Below, piece after piece: positions 1-10,559 of a DNA stretch of 64,000 bases (the first letter of the stretch is position 1; each line of letters opens with the position of its first letter). The DNA is from Dysidea avara (Eukaryota > Porifera > Demospongiae > Dictyoceratida > Dysideidae), in assembly GCF_963678975.1 (NCBI RefSeq), contig NC_089272.1, forward strand, positions 38,879,391 to 38,943,390. The letters run 5' to 3'. The notes under the pieces were generated by a model. That model did not search any database and was not told the DNA's origin. It worked only from the letters and a program-made list of their open reading frames with translations. A program made the translations under genes and the position numbers.

Positions 1-1
1 A

Positions 2-1771
2 GCAGTATCAACTTTCCGATCTTTAAAACGTTTATCTACACTGAAAGTTTTAAACATCAGTAGTAACAGGGTTACTGAAGCTGCTGCAGAAGATCTAGCA
101 TCAGTGGTGATGAGCAACAACAAATTAAGCACATTGACTCTTAGTGGCTGTAAACTTAAGAACAAAACTGTCAAAATATTAAGAGCTCTTCAAGTTGTAT
201 CATCAATTACTGTTTTATTCCTTGGTTATATGGACATGTCTGATGATGTGGTAACTGATTTAGTACTGGCTATTAATAATAACCCTCTTCTTAAGAATCT
301 ATGGTTGTGCGGCAATAGACTTTCAAGCAGGTTGGTTGAAATAATGCATGCCTGCAAAAGAAGTGCTAAAAATTTAATTGCACTAAATGTACAATGGAAT
401 TTTGTTGATCCATCCACAATTACTAATCTAGTGCAAGCGACTGGTACCATTAATACTCTTGAAGCCCTTTTTGTTGGAGGTCTAACTGTGAATATTGATG
501 AAAAGTATCTTTATAACTTATTATTGTATTTAGAAAAACTATGTTCCCATCCTAACATGTTAGATATAACTTCAGTTGCAGAATGTAGAGTAGTAGAGAT
601 TTTAAACTGTGAACTTCAAAGGCACAAAATATCTAGCAGTATTAAAGCAAACTATGATGTGGATTATCTGCTATTTAGTTATACTGACGCAGTAGTTGTT
701 GGTGAACTTTATGATTCATACTTTACAAGCAAATGTGATTTCCTCTCAAGTTACAAAAAGGCTAAGATGAAGTTGTCACAGGTTGATGCTGCTACGATTA
801 TTTATTTACTTCCAGTTATTTCAAAGCTAAAAGTTCTTGATTTGGAACAGAGTAATATTGATGAAGTTGCTGCATTTGAACTGGCTGCTCTAATAGGATG
901 CAACAGTTTTCTGGAGCAGTTGTGGCTTGGAGGTAATCAACTAAGCACTGCTGGTGCCATCTTTATTTTAAACTCACTAGTGAATGTGTCAACCCTGAAA
1001 GTACTTGATCTGAGTTATAACAATATAGGCTGTCAATCAGCTGACAGTGTAGCAGCAGTTATTCAGTGTAACCGTATGTTACAATACCTGTGCTTAGATG
1101 GTAATGACTTAGTAGACATGGGAGTCAGGACTATCTGCGATGCATTGAAATGTATTACTAAACTGAGAGTCTTAAGTCTGAGTAGCAATGGAATTACTGA
1201 TGATGCAGCAGAAGCAATTACTTTTGTAATTTCTAGTAATTACTGTTTGGAGGATTTGTCACTTGGCAATAACAAATTGAAATATGGAGGAATATGTAAA
1301 ATTGTCCATTCTCTTAAGAATCTATACCGATTAAGAAAACTTGACTTGTATCATAACAAATTTTCTAAACAGGTTGCAGATGAATTGGCAGTCATCCTAT
1401 CTAATTTTTACACCCTTCAAGAACTCTATCTAAGTGACAACATGTTGGAAACTGAAGGAGCAATAAAGATCTTTGAATCATTAAAACACAAATCCAAACT
1501 ACAGGTGTTAACACTTAATAATAATAACATTACTGATGAAGCAATTGATGAACTGCGTTTAGTATTAGCACAAAATCCTAGACTACAAGTTCTATTACTT
1601 GGTGGAAACAAGTTACAAACAGATGGAGTGGTAAGAATTACACAAAGTGTTAAGTGTGAGAACACAGTAATGCGTTTGTTGGCTTTGTGTGATAATGATG
1701 TCAATGAACAAGGAAAAGAGCAAGTTAAACTTACGTTTTCAGATAACACATTGATTCATCTTTATATATAA
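2..1771 (+). CDS. NLR gene A, C-terminal LRR region (5' end outside window)
   Basis: The reading frame is open from base 2 to the TAA at 1769-1771, so the start lies upstream of the window. The product is a run of ribonuclease-inhibitor-type leucine-rich repeats of about 28 residues, with recurring NNxLxxxG and ITDDAAEAI-like motifs. Near 560-825 the repeats are interrupted by a non-LRR stretch containing ELQRHKISS and QVDAATIIYLLP, shared with the two paralogues downstream. Alignment by eye to gene B places the first visible codon in the last quarter of the protein. The LRR half of an NLR normally senses ligand or keeps the receptor off. There is no frameshift or internal stop. The 3' UTR resembles that of gene C (shared TTGCATGCATTTT). 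That it carries NACHT and Death domains upstream is inferred from paralogy. Confidence 0.85.
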   Translation, partial: AVSTFRSLKRLSTLKVLNISSNRVTEAAAEDLASVVMSNNKLSTLTLSGCKLKNKTVKILRALQVVSSITVLFLGYMDMSDDVVTDLVLAINNNPLLKNLWLCGNRLSSRLVEIMHACKRSAKNLIALNVQWNFVDPSTITNLVQATGTINTLEALFVGGLTVNIDEKYLYNLLLYLEKLCSHPNMLDITSVAECRVVEILNCELQRHKISSSIKANYDVDYLLFSYTDAVVVGELYDSYFTSKCDFLSSYKKAKMKLSQVDAATIIYLLPVISKLKVLDLEQSNIDEVAAFELAALIGCNSFLEQLWLGGNQLSTAGAIFILNSLVNVSTLKVLDLSYNNIGCQSADSVAAVIQCNRMLQYLCLDGNDLVDMGVRTICDALKCITKLRVLSLSSNGITDDAAEAITFVISSNYCLEDLSLGNNKLKYGGICKIVHSLKNLYRLRKLDLYHNKFSKQVADELAVILSNFYTLQELYLSDNMLETEGAIKIFESLKHKSKLQVLTLNNNNITDEAIDELRLVLAQNPRLQVLLLGGNKLQTDGVVRITQSVKCENTVMRLLALCDNDVNEQGKEQVKLTFSDNTLIHLYI

Positions 1772-2361
1772 CAGCACAGGCATGTATTTTTTGGTTTACT
1801 GTAGTTGCATGCATTTTTCCAGTATATAATTTCCCATGCAAATTGGTGATGGTTCTTGTGTATTCATACCTATTCAATTGTACACATATTATACTAATGA
1901 ATCGATAAAGTTAATTGCAAGAATATTTTGGCATTATTGTTAATTATGCCGGTAACATTTAATCTATAGTAGTGGCATTAATTTGTCTATGATTGATTAT
2001 ACAGTGAATGAAGTCATTATAATTTGCTCAGGGAAAAGCTTCAGTTTAAAAATTCCTCAAGTATTGTAAGCTTATCACCATCAGGTCATAAAAATTAATA
2101 TGTAGGGTTTGGGATCTATCAGAGGTGAACTGTGTATGTACAAGGTGGTCTTATTGAAGAGGTGGCTGCTAAGTGCAGTGTAAATTTTACATACCAACAC
2201 ATGCCCACCCGTTTTCCTCCATTGTATGCTAACGTACTTCTCTGGTTGCTGAATGTACTGTAAATAAGCACTTAGATCATTTCACTCAAATTATAAACTA
2301 TATAGTACTATTGTAATTACAATGATACAGCTACTGTACAATTGTACATGTTTTTTCCAGC

Positions 2362-2600
2362 TGAGAGTTCATGATTTGGAGTGGATTCAGTGGAGTAACT
2401 TGTATGATGATGAATTGCTTGGCAGTTCTCCTATCGTGCAATAGTGTTTAAACAGTTGAGTTGTGGCTTAGCAGTAATTCAACTAAGCAATGCTGATGCC
2501 ATCTTAATTTTAAACTCACTGGTATAAACATATCACCAATCTGAGTTTCCGAATATATGTTTCTGAAATTCCAACGCTGATAGTGTAGCACAGCTGCTAA
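2362..2600 (+). pseudogene. Decayed LRR fragment of the NLR family
   Basis: This stretch matches the LRR coding sequence just after the non-LRR island, for example about 826-1060 of gene A. Matches include CTGAGAGTTCATGATTTGGA against the gene's CTAAAAGTTCTTGATTTGGA, then a GCAATAGTG block, then AGCAATGCTGATGCCATCTT followed by TTTTAAACTCACTGG, then a block matching GCTGACAGTGTAGCA. It is full of small indels and has no usable frame. It is probably the remnant of a fourth copy or of a partial duplication, sitting about 600 bp after gene A. Confidence 0.75.
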
Positions 2601-4004
2601 TCTTTGTACCTTAGTACTGCTACATATAAAATACTTGAATGTACTTAATGGATAGATTAATTAACTAATAATTACATTTATAATAATTTTCAAACTCCAA
2701 AAATAGTGCAACCAGGTCAAGGCATACTAACACAGGGAGCTCGAATAATGTTTCGAAAATATGCAGTACTTTAATAATTATCATAAGGACATAGCAAAAT
2801 ACAATTTTACACATGTTAAACTGTAGCAATTCTAAACTGTATATTATTATTATATCTCTTATCTAAATTGTTTCTGGATCCAGTATACATAGATAGACAA
2901 CTAAAGTGGCAATTTCAGAAGCAACTGTTGTATGGGGTGTACATAATGTAGAGAAGCAAGCATAATAATTGACAATTGCATTGTCAGGGTATGCAAACAA
3001 TTAAATTATAATTGTCACTCCTGGATTTTGAGTATTAAAGATTCTTTTAATCACCAATAATTATTGATAATATTCCTGAGATTGTGTTAGGGATTGTTGG
3101 GTTGGGGAAGGAGGTGTTACTGTCAGTAGTTGACAGTATAAACAGTTCCTTTGTATACAGTCAAAGAGTTAAGAGTATATTCTAAAGTTGGAGAGGTGAC
3201 TGCTTGCATGTTGGCTGAGAATAGCTGTTCCACAATCTTTAATGGTTGACAAGAGAAATGAGTATTAATTAATTCTTGAGTGAGGGAGCTGATAACAATT
3301 TTTATATATTAGGTACAGGGGATGAGAGACTAGCTGTGAAATGCACTAATTAGATACATGTGTCTTATGAATCATTGTAGCTTATTATTATCTTATAGGC
3401 TTTTCCCAAGATTATAGTTACATTTAGTAGACCATGCACGAGTAGCTGTTTGTAATTTACTAGGCATAAGTCTATTGTGTCAGCATAATTTTGGCAAAAT
3501 ATAGCAAAAAGTAATTATAATGTTGTTATAATGCCAGCATAAAATTAGGCAATATTTCAAGTGCAAAAAAGCATCAACTTCTCCAGGTTTTTAACTTGCC
3601 TCAGTTGTCTGCCCACACAATTTTTCTATAATTATGCCATGCAAAAGCTACTGGTGCATGCAGAGTTTTTAATGTTCTAAGAATGCCTTGCTCATTACTG
3701 GCTATTACGTTTCATACTTTATTCTGGTTATGCATGTTTGCAGTGTCTCTGAACATACTTTAATCTTCATAAACTTCTCTCATTGAAAATGTAAAATCGT
3801 GACCAGATTTGACAAAACCAGGCTTCCACACACATCAAAATCTTCAACTTTAACTGCTTGTAACTTGACCAGTCAGTAAACTATTGACCTAAAGTTTTGC
3901 AAATTTCTCTCATTGCATTGAACAATAACAGGTAAAAATTTGAAAGTGATAGCATACGTACCCCTACATTGAGTTATGGCCCAATAAAATCGCAAATTTT
4001 GATG
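2601..4004. other. AT-rich intergenic stretch, no gene seen
   Basis: I see no coding frame, RNA gene or repeat with recognisable ends here. Only scattered short motifs shared with the window's MITEs are present, such as the GCATAATTTTGGCAAAAT-type words near 3484-3550. Confidence 0.5.
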
Positions 4005-4137
4005 TACCGTACGGAAGAAAACTTTGGCGGTGAAAAACTTTGGCAAATCCCACAATCGGACATTTGGCGGATAAAAAGTTCGGCGAATTTACTAGACAAT
4101 AACTCTAATTGATGCACTCGTGCAGCAACACGAGGCG

Positions 4138-5322
4138 ATGTCGACGGTTTCGTTTTCTGTGGACTCTATGATGGATACCATGAGTATATGCTCATTTGGG
4201 AGAGCCCTAGTGTTGGAGAGAGGTTAGCCTGTGAGCGGGAGCCTGGAAATGCTCATGATACGCACGCCGTGGCGATAAAGAAAGTCATCGATGGTGAAAT
4301 TAAAATAGTTGGGCACATTCCCCAAAAGATTTCTGCAATATGTTCCATATTCATTAGACGTGGTGGCAATGTTATGTGCCAGGTAGCTGCATGGGGCTCG
4401 CCGATATTCGTCGGATTTGGTACAAGGTGGGTTGGAAATACCTTGTATTCTCAAGTTCGTTGCAGCAAATCAAAAGGAGGTTACCAAGACTATACGCCTG
4501 TTAGAGTCGGCATTAAATATCGAAAAAGTCACAATTAATTTCACTGCAAGTCCAGCTGATAGTGGGGATTCACCTCAAGCCTCGTGCTCTACTATGAATA
4601 ACAATCGTGATGTCACTAGTGGCGCGGCTAACCACGAAAGAGTGGAGAAAGACGAAGATAACTCGATGGACAAAGCTGATGGGCGCGATTTATCTCAAGC
4701 CTCATGCTCTACTCTTGCTGTCAGTAATGGTGGAGAAAGCCACAGAACTAAAGATAACTCAATGGACATGATGATAGATCTAACAGAAAGCACTAATTCA
4801 CCACCTTCCAAAAAGCAAAAACTTTTTGATGCTGAGAATATTATCATGGGAGTAGAGCTGACAGATGCAGAGATAAATTATGGCCAACGTTTACTAAAGG
4901 AAAAGCATCCGAAGGTTAATGGACTGCGCACAACTTTATATCAGTGTAGAATGCAAGATGGTGAAAACAGTGTTCAAGTTGTTCACTGCCCTTCAAGATT
5001 TCACTGGATAACTGTTACCACCATAAACTGCAAGGCTAATGAAGTGAGGGTGTTTAATTCTTTATTTTCCTACTGTGACAAGCAGACCATTTCAATCATT
5101 AGAAATCTTTATCAGACAGGCTCAGAGGAACTCAAAATCACTATGTGCCGGTGTCAAAAGCGAACTGGGAGCAAAGATTGTGGGTTGTTTTCTCTCGCAT
5201 TTGCTGTTGCTTCAGTGTTTAAGTTAAATCCTAGTAAGATAAAGTTTCACCAAAAGAAGATGAGAGGCCATTTGGTGGACTGTTACACAAAGAAAGTTAT
5301 GACACCATTTCCATGCAAATGA
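4138..5322 (+). pseudogene. HIRAN-like plus Ulp1-type (C48) protease gene, frameshifted
   Basis: The first part (from about 4120 to 4400) reads GERLACEREPGNAHDTHAVA then VGHIPQKISAICSIFIRRGG. This fits a HIRAN-like fold (REPxNxxDxxAV followed by VGhhP), a DNA-binding module often seen in mobile elements. At about 4395-4405 the frame shifts by one base and resumes with VQGGLEIPC. A long Ser/Asp-rich linker with two SQASCST-like repeats follows, then a C-terminal Ulp1-like cysteine peptidase: His in FHWITV, Gln in RCQKRTG, Cys in KDCGLFS. The usual catalytic Asp position, 18 residues after the His, is Asn (VRVFNSLF). Such peptidases cleave SUMO-like conjugates; activity here is unproven. The start is uncertain: an ATG at 4138 is in another frame and the next in-frame ATG is at 4188. 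The stop TGA ends at 5322. Confidence 0.65.
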
Positions 5323-5447
5323 TTTCATTACAGTTGTCTCTTAAATTAACAATGATTTTATTTGATTACATTCTGATCACCAATAATAATAATGACATGT
5401 GTAATGGTTATTACAATCAATCAATGCTTATAAACTATAGCTGACAA

Positions 5448-7084
5448 CTAAATACATGAAGCAATTCCAGTTTCCTTAAAACCATTGATTATGATTTCTG
5501 GCTTGTTTTTAACATAGTTACAAGCAGATTCTATCCAAGCTGCACTAAGTGGTTTAACGGTACCCATTTTTAGGTCAATAATCTTGTTGACCTTCTTGAC
5601 GTTGCCGGAGTACTTGACGTGCATACCAAGACTGGAATTCCGTACGAAGCTGATTTTTCACAGCTTTATTAACACTAACATCAAGTGGCTGTAATCGATC
5701 GGTACAGTTAGGTGGAACAAGCACCACATTAATGTTGTTCTGATCTAGCTGGGTAAGAAAAGCTGAGGTACACTGGGCCTTAAAGTTATCAAAGATCACT
5801 AAGGCTGGATAGTCAATGGCCAGGCCAAGACTCTGCCTCTTTTCAGTAATATACTGGAGTAGGACATTATCAACATATTCTTTCTTAGTGTCTTCATTAG
5901 ACCAGTGATTAATGGAATATGTTATGTGCCATTTCTCAGGGAAACTGTGCTTCGGTAAGCAACGTGGAGTTTTCCCCTGATATATAATCTGAGGTGGCAA
6001 GAGATCACCAGTAAGAGATCACCAGTAAGAGATCCAGCTAAAACAGCAGTGAGCTGCCTTTTGTCATCTTTTCCCACTGCTTCTACCCTCTTAGCTCCTT
6101 TAGCTTCCATTGTCCAGTCAGAGGATGGTACAATGCTTAACCCAGTTTGATCAAAGTTGATGATCAGGTCAGCTGGAATTTCATCCATTGTTATTACTTG
6201 CTTGATTTCTAGCAAATAATCTTCCTTTACTGCAGCAAAGTTTTCAACAGTCACTTTTGCCTTTGTGGTCGCCTTGCGCTTAACGTAACCCATTCTGTGA
6301 AGCAAATATTGTGCCCAGCCTTTATTGAGATCTACTCTTGACAGCATATCTGCATCAAAATTCCTTCTGCAGAAGCGATGACCACTGTGGTATTGATACT
6401 AGTGCCAGTGGACCTCAGGTATTGAATGTATTCTCTAACCTGCTGATCTAGGTCCTCTCCTATTTTCAGCGGACGTCCGTTCTTTTTCGTTGTGAACCTT
6501 GCAAAATCCTCTACACTTGGAATGTCTCCCTCAACACGTAGCTGTTCCTTATAGAGGTCTTTTAGTCGACGAACAGATGTTTCTTTGAGCGGGGGCAGCT
6601 CAGCTTTCCTGCGGTCTCAGGAGTGACAAAATGGCTATGTCAATCTTAAATTACTACAAACATACCAAGCGTGACTCTGTGTCATCTTCGAGTACTAACC
6701 TACCCGATCCCCAAGGGCCTTTGAGTTCGTCAGTGGTCAGTTCCGCCTGGTGCGATTTCTAGTGCCAACAAGAAGGTAACTGAAAAACTTGAGGAAAAAC
6801 CAGATGGAAAAAAGCCCTGTAGAGGACCTTATCAGACGCTAACAGATGCGCAAAAGCTGATGATAGCCCGAAGAGCTGCCGAGTATGGAACTACGGCTGC
6901 CATCAGGTACTTTGCCACAGAATACACTTTTTCAGTTACCTTCTTGTTGGCACTAGAAATCGCACCAGGCGGAACTGACCACTGACGAACTCAAAGGCCC
7001 TTGGGGATCGGGTAGGTTAGTACTCGAAGATGACACAGAGTCACGCTTGGTACGTTTGTAGTAATTTAAGATTGACATAGCCAT
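5448..7084 (-). pseudogene. pogo-family DDE transposase, rearranged and frameshifted
   Basis: Reading leftward from ATG at 7084, the N terminus (MAMSILNYYKHTKRD, then LPDPQGPLS) is typical of one invertebrate pogo-like group. The catalytic region has the first Asp in IINFDQTG (about 6150), the second in VIFDNFKAQ (about 5790) and the third in QPLDVSVNK (about 5675). Visible breaks are: an inverted N-terminal copy in the middle (6619-6927); a frame break near 6345; a 14-bp tandem duplication GAGATCACCAGTAA at 6001-6028 that shifts the frame; and a shift near 5595, after which the C terminus (PLSAAWIESACNYV) continues to a TAG at 5448-5450. It would have cut and pasted the element; it is clearly dead here. 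Confidence 0.8.
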
Positions 7085-7097
7085 TTTGTCACTCCTG
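6619..7097. repeat. Foldback of transposase 5' region (about 169-bp arms)
   Basis: Arms 6619-6787 and 6928-7097 are inverted copies with very few mismatches, separated by about 140 bp. Both encode the transposase N terminus (ATG at 6631 on plus, at 7084 on minus). The loop continues the plus-strand copy (CRGPYQTLTDAQKLM, then RRAAEYGTTAAIRYFA). This is an inverted duplication inside the element. Confidence 0.85.
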
Positions 7098-7218
7098 TTC
7101 GACACTCGGTTCGACACGCTTCCGTGGAGTGCTCATTCACGTGATTGCCTGTAAGTTGGCGAAAAAAAACTTTGGCGAATTGCTATTGATTCGCCAAAGT
7201 TTTCTTCCGTTCGGTATG

Positions 7219-7396
7219 TAAGGATTTTTATGTAGTTTATCAGCTAGAAATGGTAGCTGGTGAGGTGGAAAGCTCTTGTCAGTTGGTTGCGACATTTTTT
7301 TTTTTTTTTTTTTTTTGTTTTGGTCTCACCTTACCAAACTATAGAAATAAGTCTGGGTCAGCCCAGCCCCCCCTCATATCAACTACTTGCTCCGCC
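7219..7396 (+). repeat. Dispersed repeat R2, copy 1
   Basis: About 150 bp match 56553-56705, including GAAATGGTAGCTGGTGAGGT and CTATAGAAATAAGTCTGGGT. This copy holds a 22-base T run (about 7294-7315) absent from the other. It begins right next to the pogo element. Element type unknown. Confidence 0.7.
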
Positions 7397-7639
7397 GCTG
7401 GTCTGGAGTGTAACACACATGCATTATTTGGAAGGATTAATGACCACAAGTAGACACTTGTGGTTACCAAACAAACAAACAATCACAGCTATGTGACTAC
7501 AAATTCAAACTATAGCCAAAACAAAAAGTTCAACAATTAGCAAGTCTTGTAGCTACAGTAGCTCTAGTCCATGCTTACGCCTTTATCAAAGTCACGGGGA
7601 TGGCACAAATTGCTAGCTACTGCTGAGTCACTTCGAATT

Positions 7640-8313
7640 GTTTTTTTTTTTTTTGTTTTTTTATTTTATTAATGCTTTACAGCACAAGTGCTGAAGGTCT
7701 GTAGGACACCTGGTCCTACAGCCTGCTCAAAGACTTTAGCTACATAAGGTGTGTTTGAAAAGTTGTAGAAAGGAGAAAAAATCCATGACAGGACCTAGGT
7801 AGCCTTGAACCTGCAGCCATCCGATTTACGCTCGAACGCTTACAGGAGTCTACCGGGTGGTCAGGATGTTTTCTCCTTGTTATTTTCATGTAATTATATC
7901 CATAGGAATTCTAGAGAGTAACTCAATATTTCTAAGTACCCCAAGTAGAACCTAATGGACACTAGTTTATTTATTAATGCTTTACAGCACAAGTGCTGAA
8001 GGTCTGTAGGACACCTGGTCCTACAGCCTGCTCAAAGACTTTAGCTACATAAGGTGTGTTTGAAAAGTTGTAGAAAGGAGAAAAAATCCATGACTGGACC
8101 TAGGTAGCCTTGAACCTGCAGCCATCCGATTTACGCTCGAACGCTTACAGGAGTCTACCAGGTGGTCAGGATGTTTTCTCCTTGTTATTTTCATGTAATT
8201 ATATCCATAGGAATTCTAGAGAGTAACTCAATATTTCTAAGTACCCCAAGTAGAACCTAATGGACACTAGTTTATTTATTAATGCTTTACAGCACAAGTG
8301 CTGAAGGTCTGTT
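7640..8313 (-). repeat. SINE-like element, 305-bp tandem units
   Basis: Two full units and a partial third begin at 7671, 7976 and 8281, an exact 305-bp period. Read on the minus strand each unit has a tRNA-like promoter (CCCGGTAGACTCCTG as an A-box-like word, GCAGGTTCAAGGC as a B-box-like word). The first unit ends in an A-rich tail, seen on plus as the T run at 7641-7665. This fits a tRNA-derived SINE that was tandemly duplicated. The first two units differ at very few bases, so the duplication is recent. Related 3' ends occur at 14085-14280 and 43865-43945. Confidence 0.65.
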
Positions 8314-10264
8314 GTGATGCAAGTTCTTGTGGTTCTTCTCTGTGACTAGTTACGCCTTCACCAAGTCACACATAAACTCACCTCAAATTGTTGCAATGTT
8401 TCTCTGTAATAGGGTCTATCAAGCTATCAAGTTTTTGTAGTTCTCCACTATTCACAAATTCACAGAGATGCCACAAATTGCTGCTGCCGAGATGCTTCGA
8501 ATCAATGTAATACTTCTACTAGCAAACTATCAAGTTCTTCATCTTCCCTCTAGCAATAGCTTCTTCAGTAACTGTCGCACTTCAGCTAAATATAATAGAA
8601 TCACATCATCTTTGTCATCTTTTAAACTATATTCAAAATGAGATCAAGGTCACTAAATCAACCTGCAGATGGATTTTTGACTTGGCTGCTGGTCCAATTT
8701 CTTTTTCAATGATGGCAAGAGATAGCCTATCCAGAATGGTCGGGGAATCTTGAACTTTAATAATTCTTTTATGTAGTTAAATTCTTTTATCACTGTTTTT
8801 TTCCTTGCCACACCGGCTTACTAGTTAATTTTTGTATCTTGACTAATTATGTTACGTTCACCTATATTATAATACTTAATGTAATTATTATAGTTTGCTA
8901 GCTAGACTATTAAAAGCTGTAGCAAATTGTATTCGTGTGATTGTACCATTAAGGGATTTTCACCCCCCTGGGAAAACCAGCTGAGCTATAAATCTTAAAT
9001 CTAACTTATTAAATATTATTTTATTATTCAAATTTAGCGCTCTCCACCACAGATCGTGGATTAGACGTAGCTATAAACTCAGCTAGCAAGAGTTCTAGAG
9101 CACGACAGGACTAGCTAACTACGTTCTATTTTCTTGCCAGTAAGGACGCTCCAACTAGGGCTTTCGAAGCCGCATAAACGCCTCGGAGTCGGTGTTAAAG
9201 TGACGGGAATTTCCACTTTATACCCCCACGGAAGTTGTGGTTGCGCTAGCTAGTCTATGTGTTTTAAATTACGCCATTTTTTGACTTAATTTTAATTTGT
9301 CGCTTTGTGGTCTGTACTGAGATTGTGCCACTGATTTGAGCAAAAGTAGATCGAGGCGAAGTAGATATTTTAAAGGTAACTTACTACATATGTAACTACT
9401 GTAGCTAGCATTCACGGCGAACCGCTTTTATCAGTGCATGTTCTTCGGGGTGCCGGCTCAGTTGGGTGCCGGCTGTGTTCGTGTGCTAATGAAGTTTTAT
9501 TACCGTATGTAGCTAGACGTTTAAGGGTGATATTAAAGCCGCCAAGGGACCTCTCACACCTGGTCGTCGGGCCTTGAGGTGCATATCGACATAGATTATA
9601 GAGAACTTCAAAGCACCTTACGCGCTCCTCTATAATCTATGATATCGATCAGCTTGGCTCTAAATTCCCACCCCACTAACTATTCCCTCCACTATATGAA
9701 CAGGCTAAAAAGAGAGAGCCGGGGGAATTGATGCATGACCTTTGGCCTTTAACCTGTTAATGTCCTTTATTTACTTTTTCACCCACATATCACTTTCAAA
9801 TTAATCTACAGGCTTTGTTTTCAACTATTGTTGTGATGATTTTGGGCACGTTCTTTTAGACCGCATCCCAGTTCTTTGTGTTTTGGCTGCTTACGTGCAG
9901 TGTAAGGTAAAGGAAGAAAGTACATGCAGTTAGACATAATAGCATTAACCCATTTAGGCTTAAACAAATGTTTCCAAGGCTATTTTCATTGAAGTTGTTT
10001 ATATAATTTGGCTGATAATAGACGTACAATAATAATTGAGATTTATGGTACCTTACTGATTTACAGTCCCTACTATGGTTGAGAGTGTATAAACACCTTC
10101 TTTATGCCTATAAACACCTTCTTTATGCCTATTCTCCATGCAGTTGTGAAGTGGCCCAAATTGCTTTAAAATGCACAAAATTAATGTTCTATAAGTACTT
10201 TAGCTAGCTGGGAGAATACATTTGCTTATTAAAAGCTGTGTGAAATTGAGTTGCAAGTACACAA
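8314..10264. other. Intergenic stretch, no gene seen
   Basis: No coding frame of note. It holds one short inverted repeat (CATAGATTATAGAG at about 9590 against CTCTATAATCTATG at about 9630) and a tandem 22-bp duplication containing TATAAACACCTTCTTTATGC at about 10086-10131. Confidence 0.5.
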
Positions 10265-10516
10265 GGAATTTCAACTAGAGTAGGAAACATAGCACCATCG
10301 ATGAAAAGTACTGAAACAAGGACCAGGAGTAGTGTATGATATTAAAGCACAGTAAAACAATAAGAAGTATTATATCCCTACTGTGCTCAATGGAAATGCA
10401 CAGTAGGGATATAATACTTCTTGTTGTTTTACTGTGATTTAATATCGTGCACTACTCCAGCTTGTTTCAATACTTTTCATTGATGTGCTATGTTCCCTAC
10501 TCTAGCTAAATATTCC
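10265..10516. mobile_element. Palindromic foldback unit, intact copy
   Basis: Nearly the whole segment is one hairpin. The left arm reads CATAGCACCATCGATGAAAA, then GTAAAACAATAAGAAGT, then ATATCCCTACTGTGC. The right arm is its inverse, and the tight loop is CTCAATGGAAAT. Related copies lie at about 10916-11035 (left half only), 20327-20957 (interrupted by another element) and 44676-44935. The unit lies next to R1 sequence in all cases and is probably one end of R1. Confidence 0.75.
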
Positions 10517-10559
10517 AAGTATTTTTGTGCACTTGTTTTATGTAAAATAAAATTATTAT

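Larger units (their letters stand above)
4007..7214. mobile_element. pogo-type DNA transposon with HIRAN/Ulp1 cargo gene
   Basis: The left terminal inverted repeat (4007-4029) and the right one (7192-7214) match at 22 of 23 bases; the left starts CCGTACGGAAGAAAACTTTG. Each is flanked by TA (4005-4006 and 7215-7216), the target duplication typical of Tc1/mariner/pogo elements. Copies of a TTGGCG-containing word lie just inside both ends and look like transposase-binding sites. Inside are a plus-strand HIRAN plus Ulp1-like gene (4138-5322) and a minus-strand pogo transposase (5448-7084). Both are broken, so this copy is not autonomous. Confidence 0.85.

Noticed and set aside
7250..7496. Short frames across the T run at 7294-7315
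   Set aside because: They run through a homopolymer in dispersed repeat R2 and have no homology.
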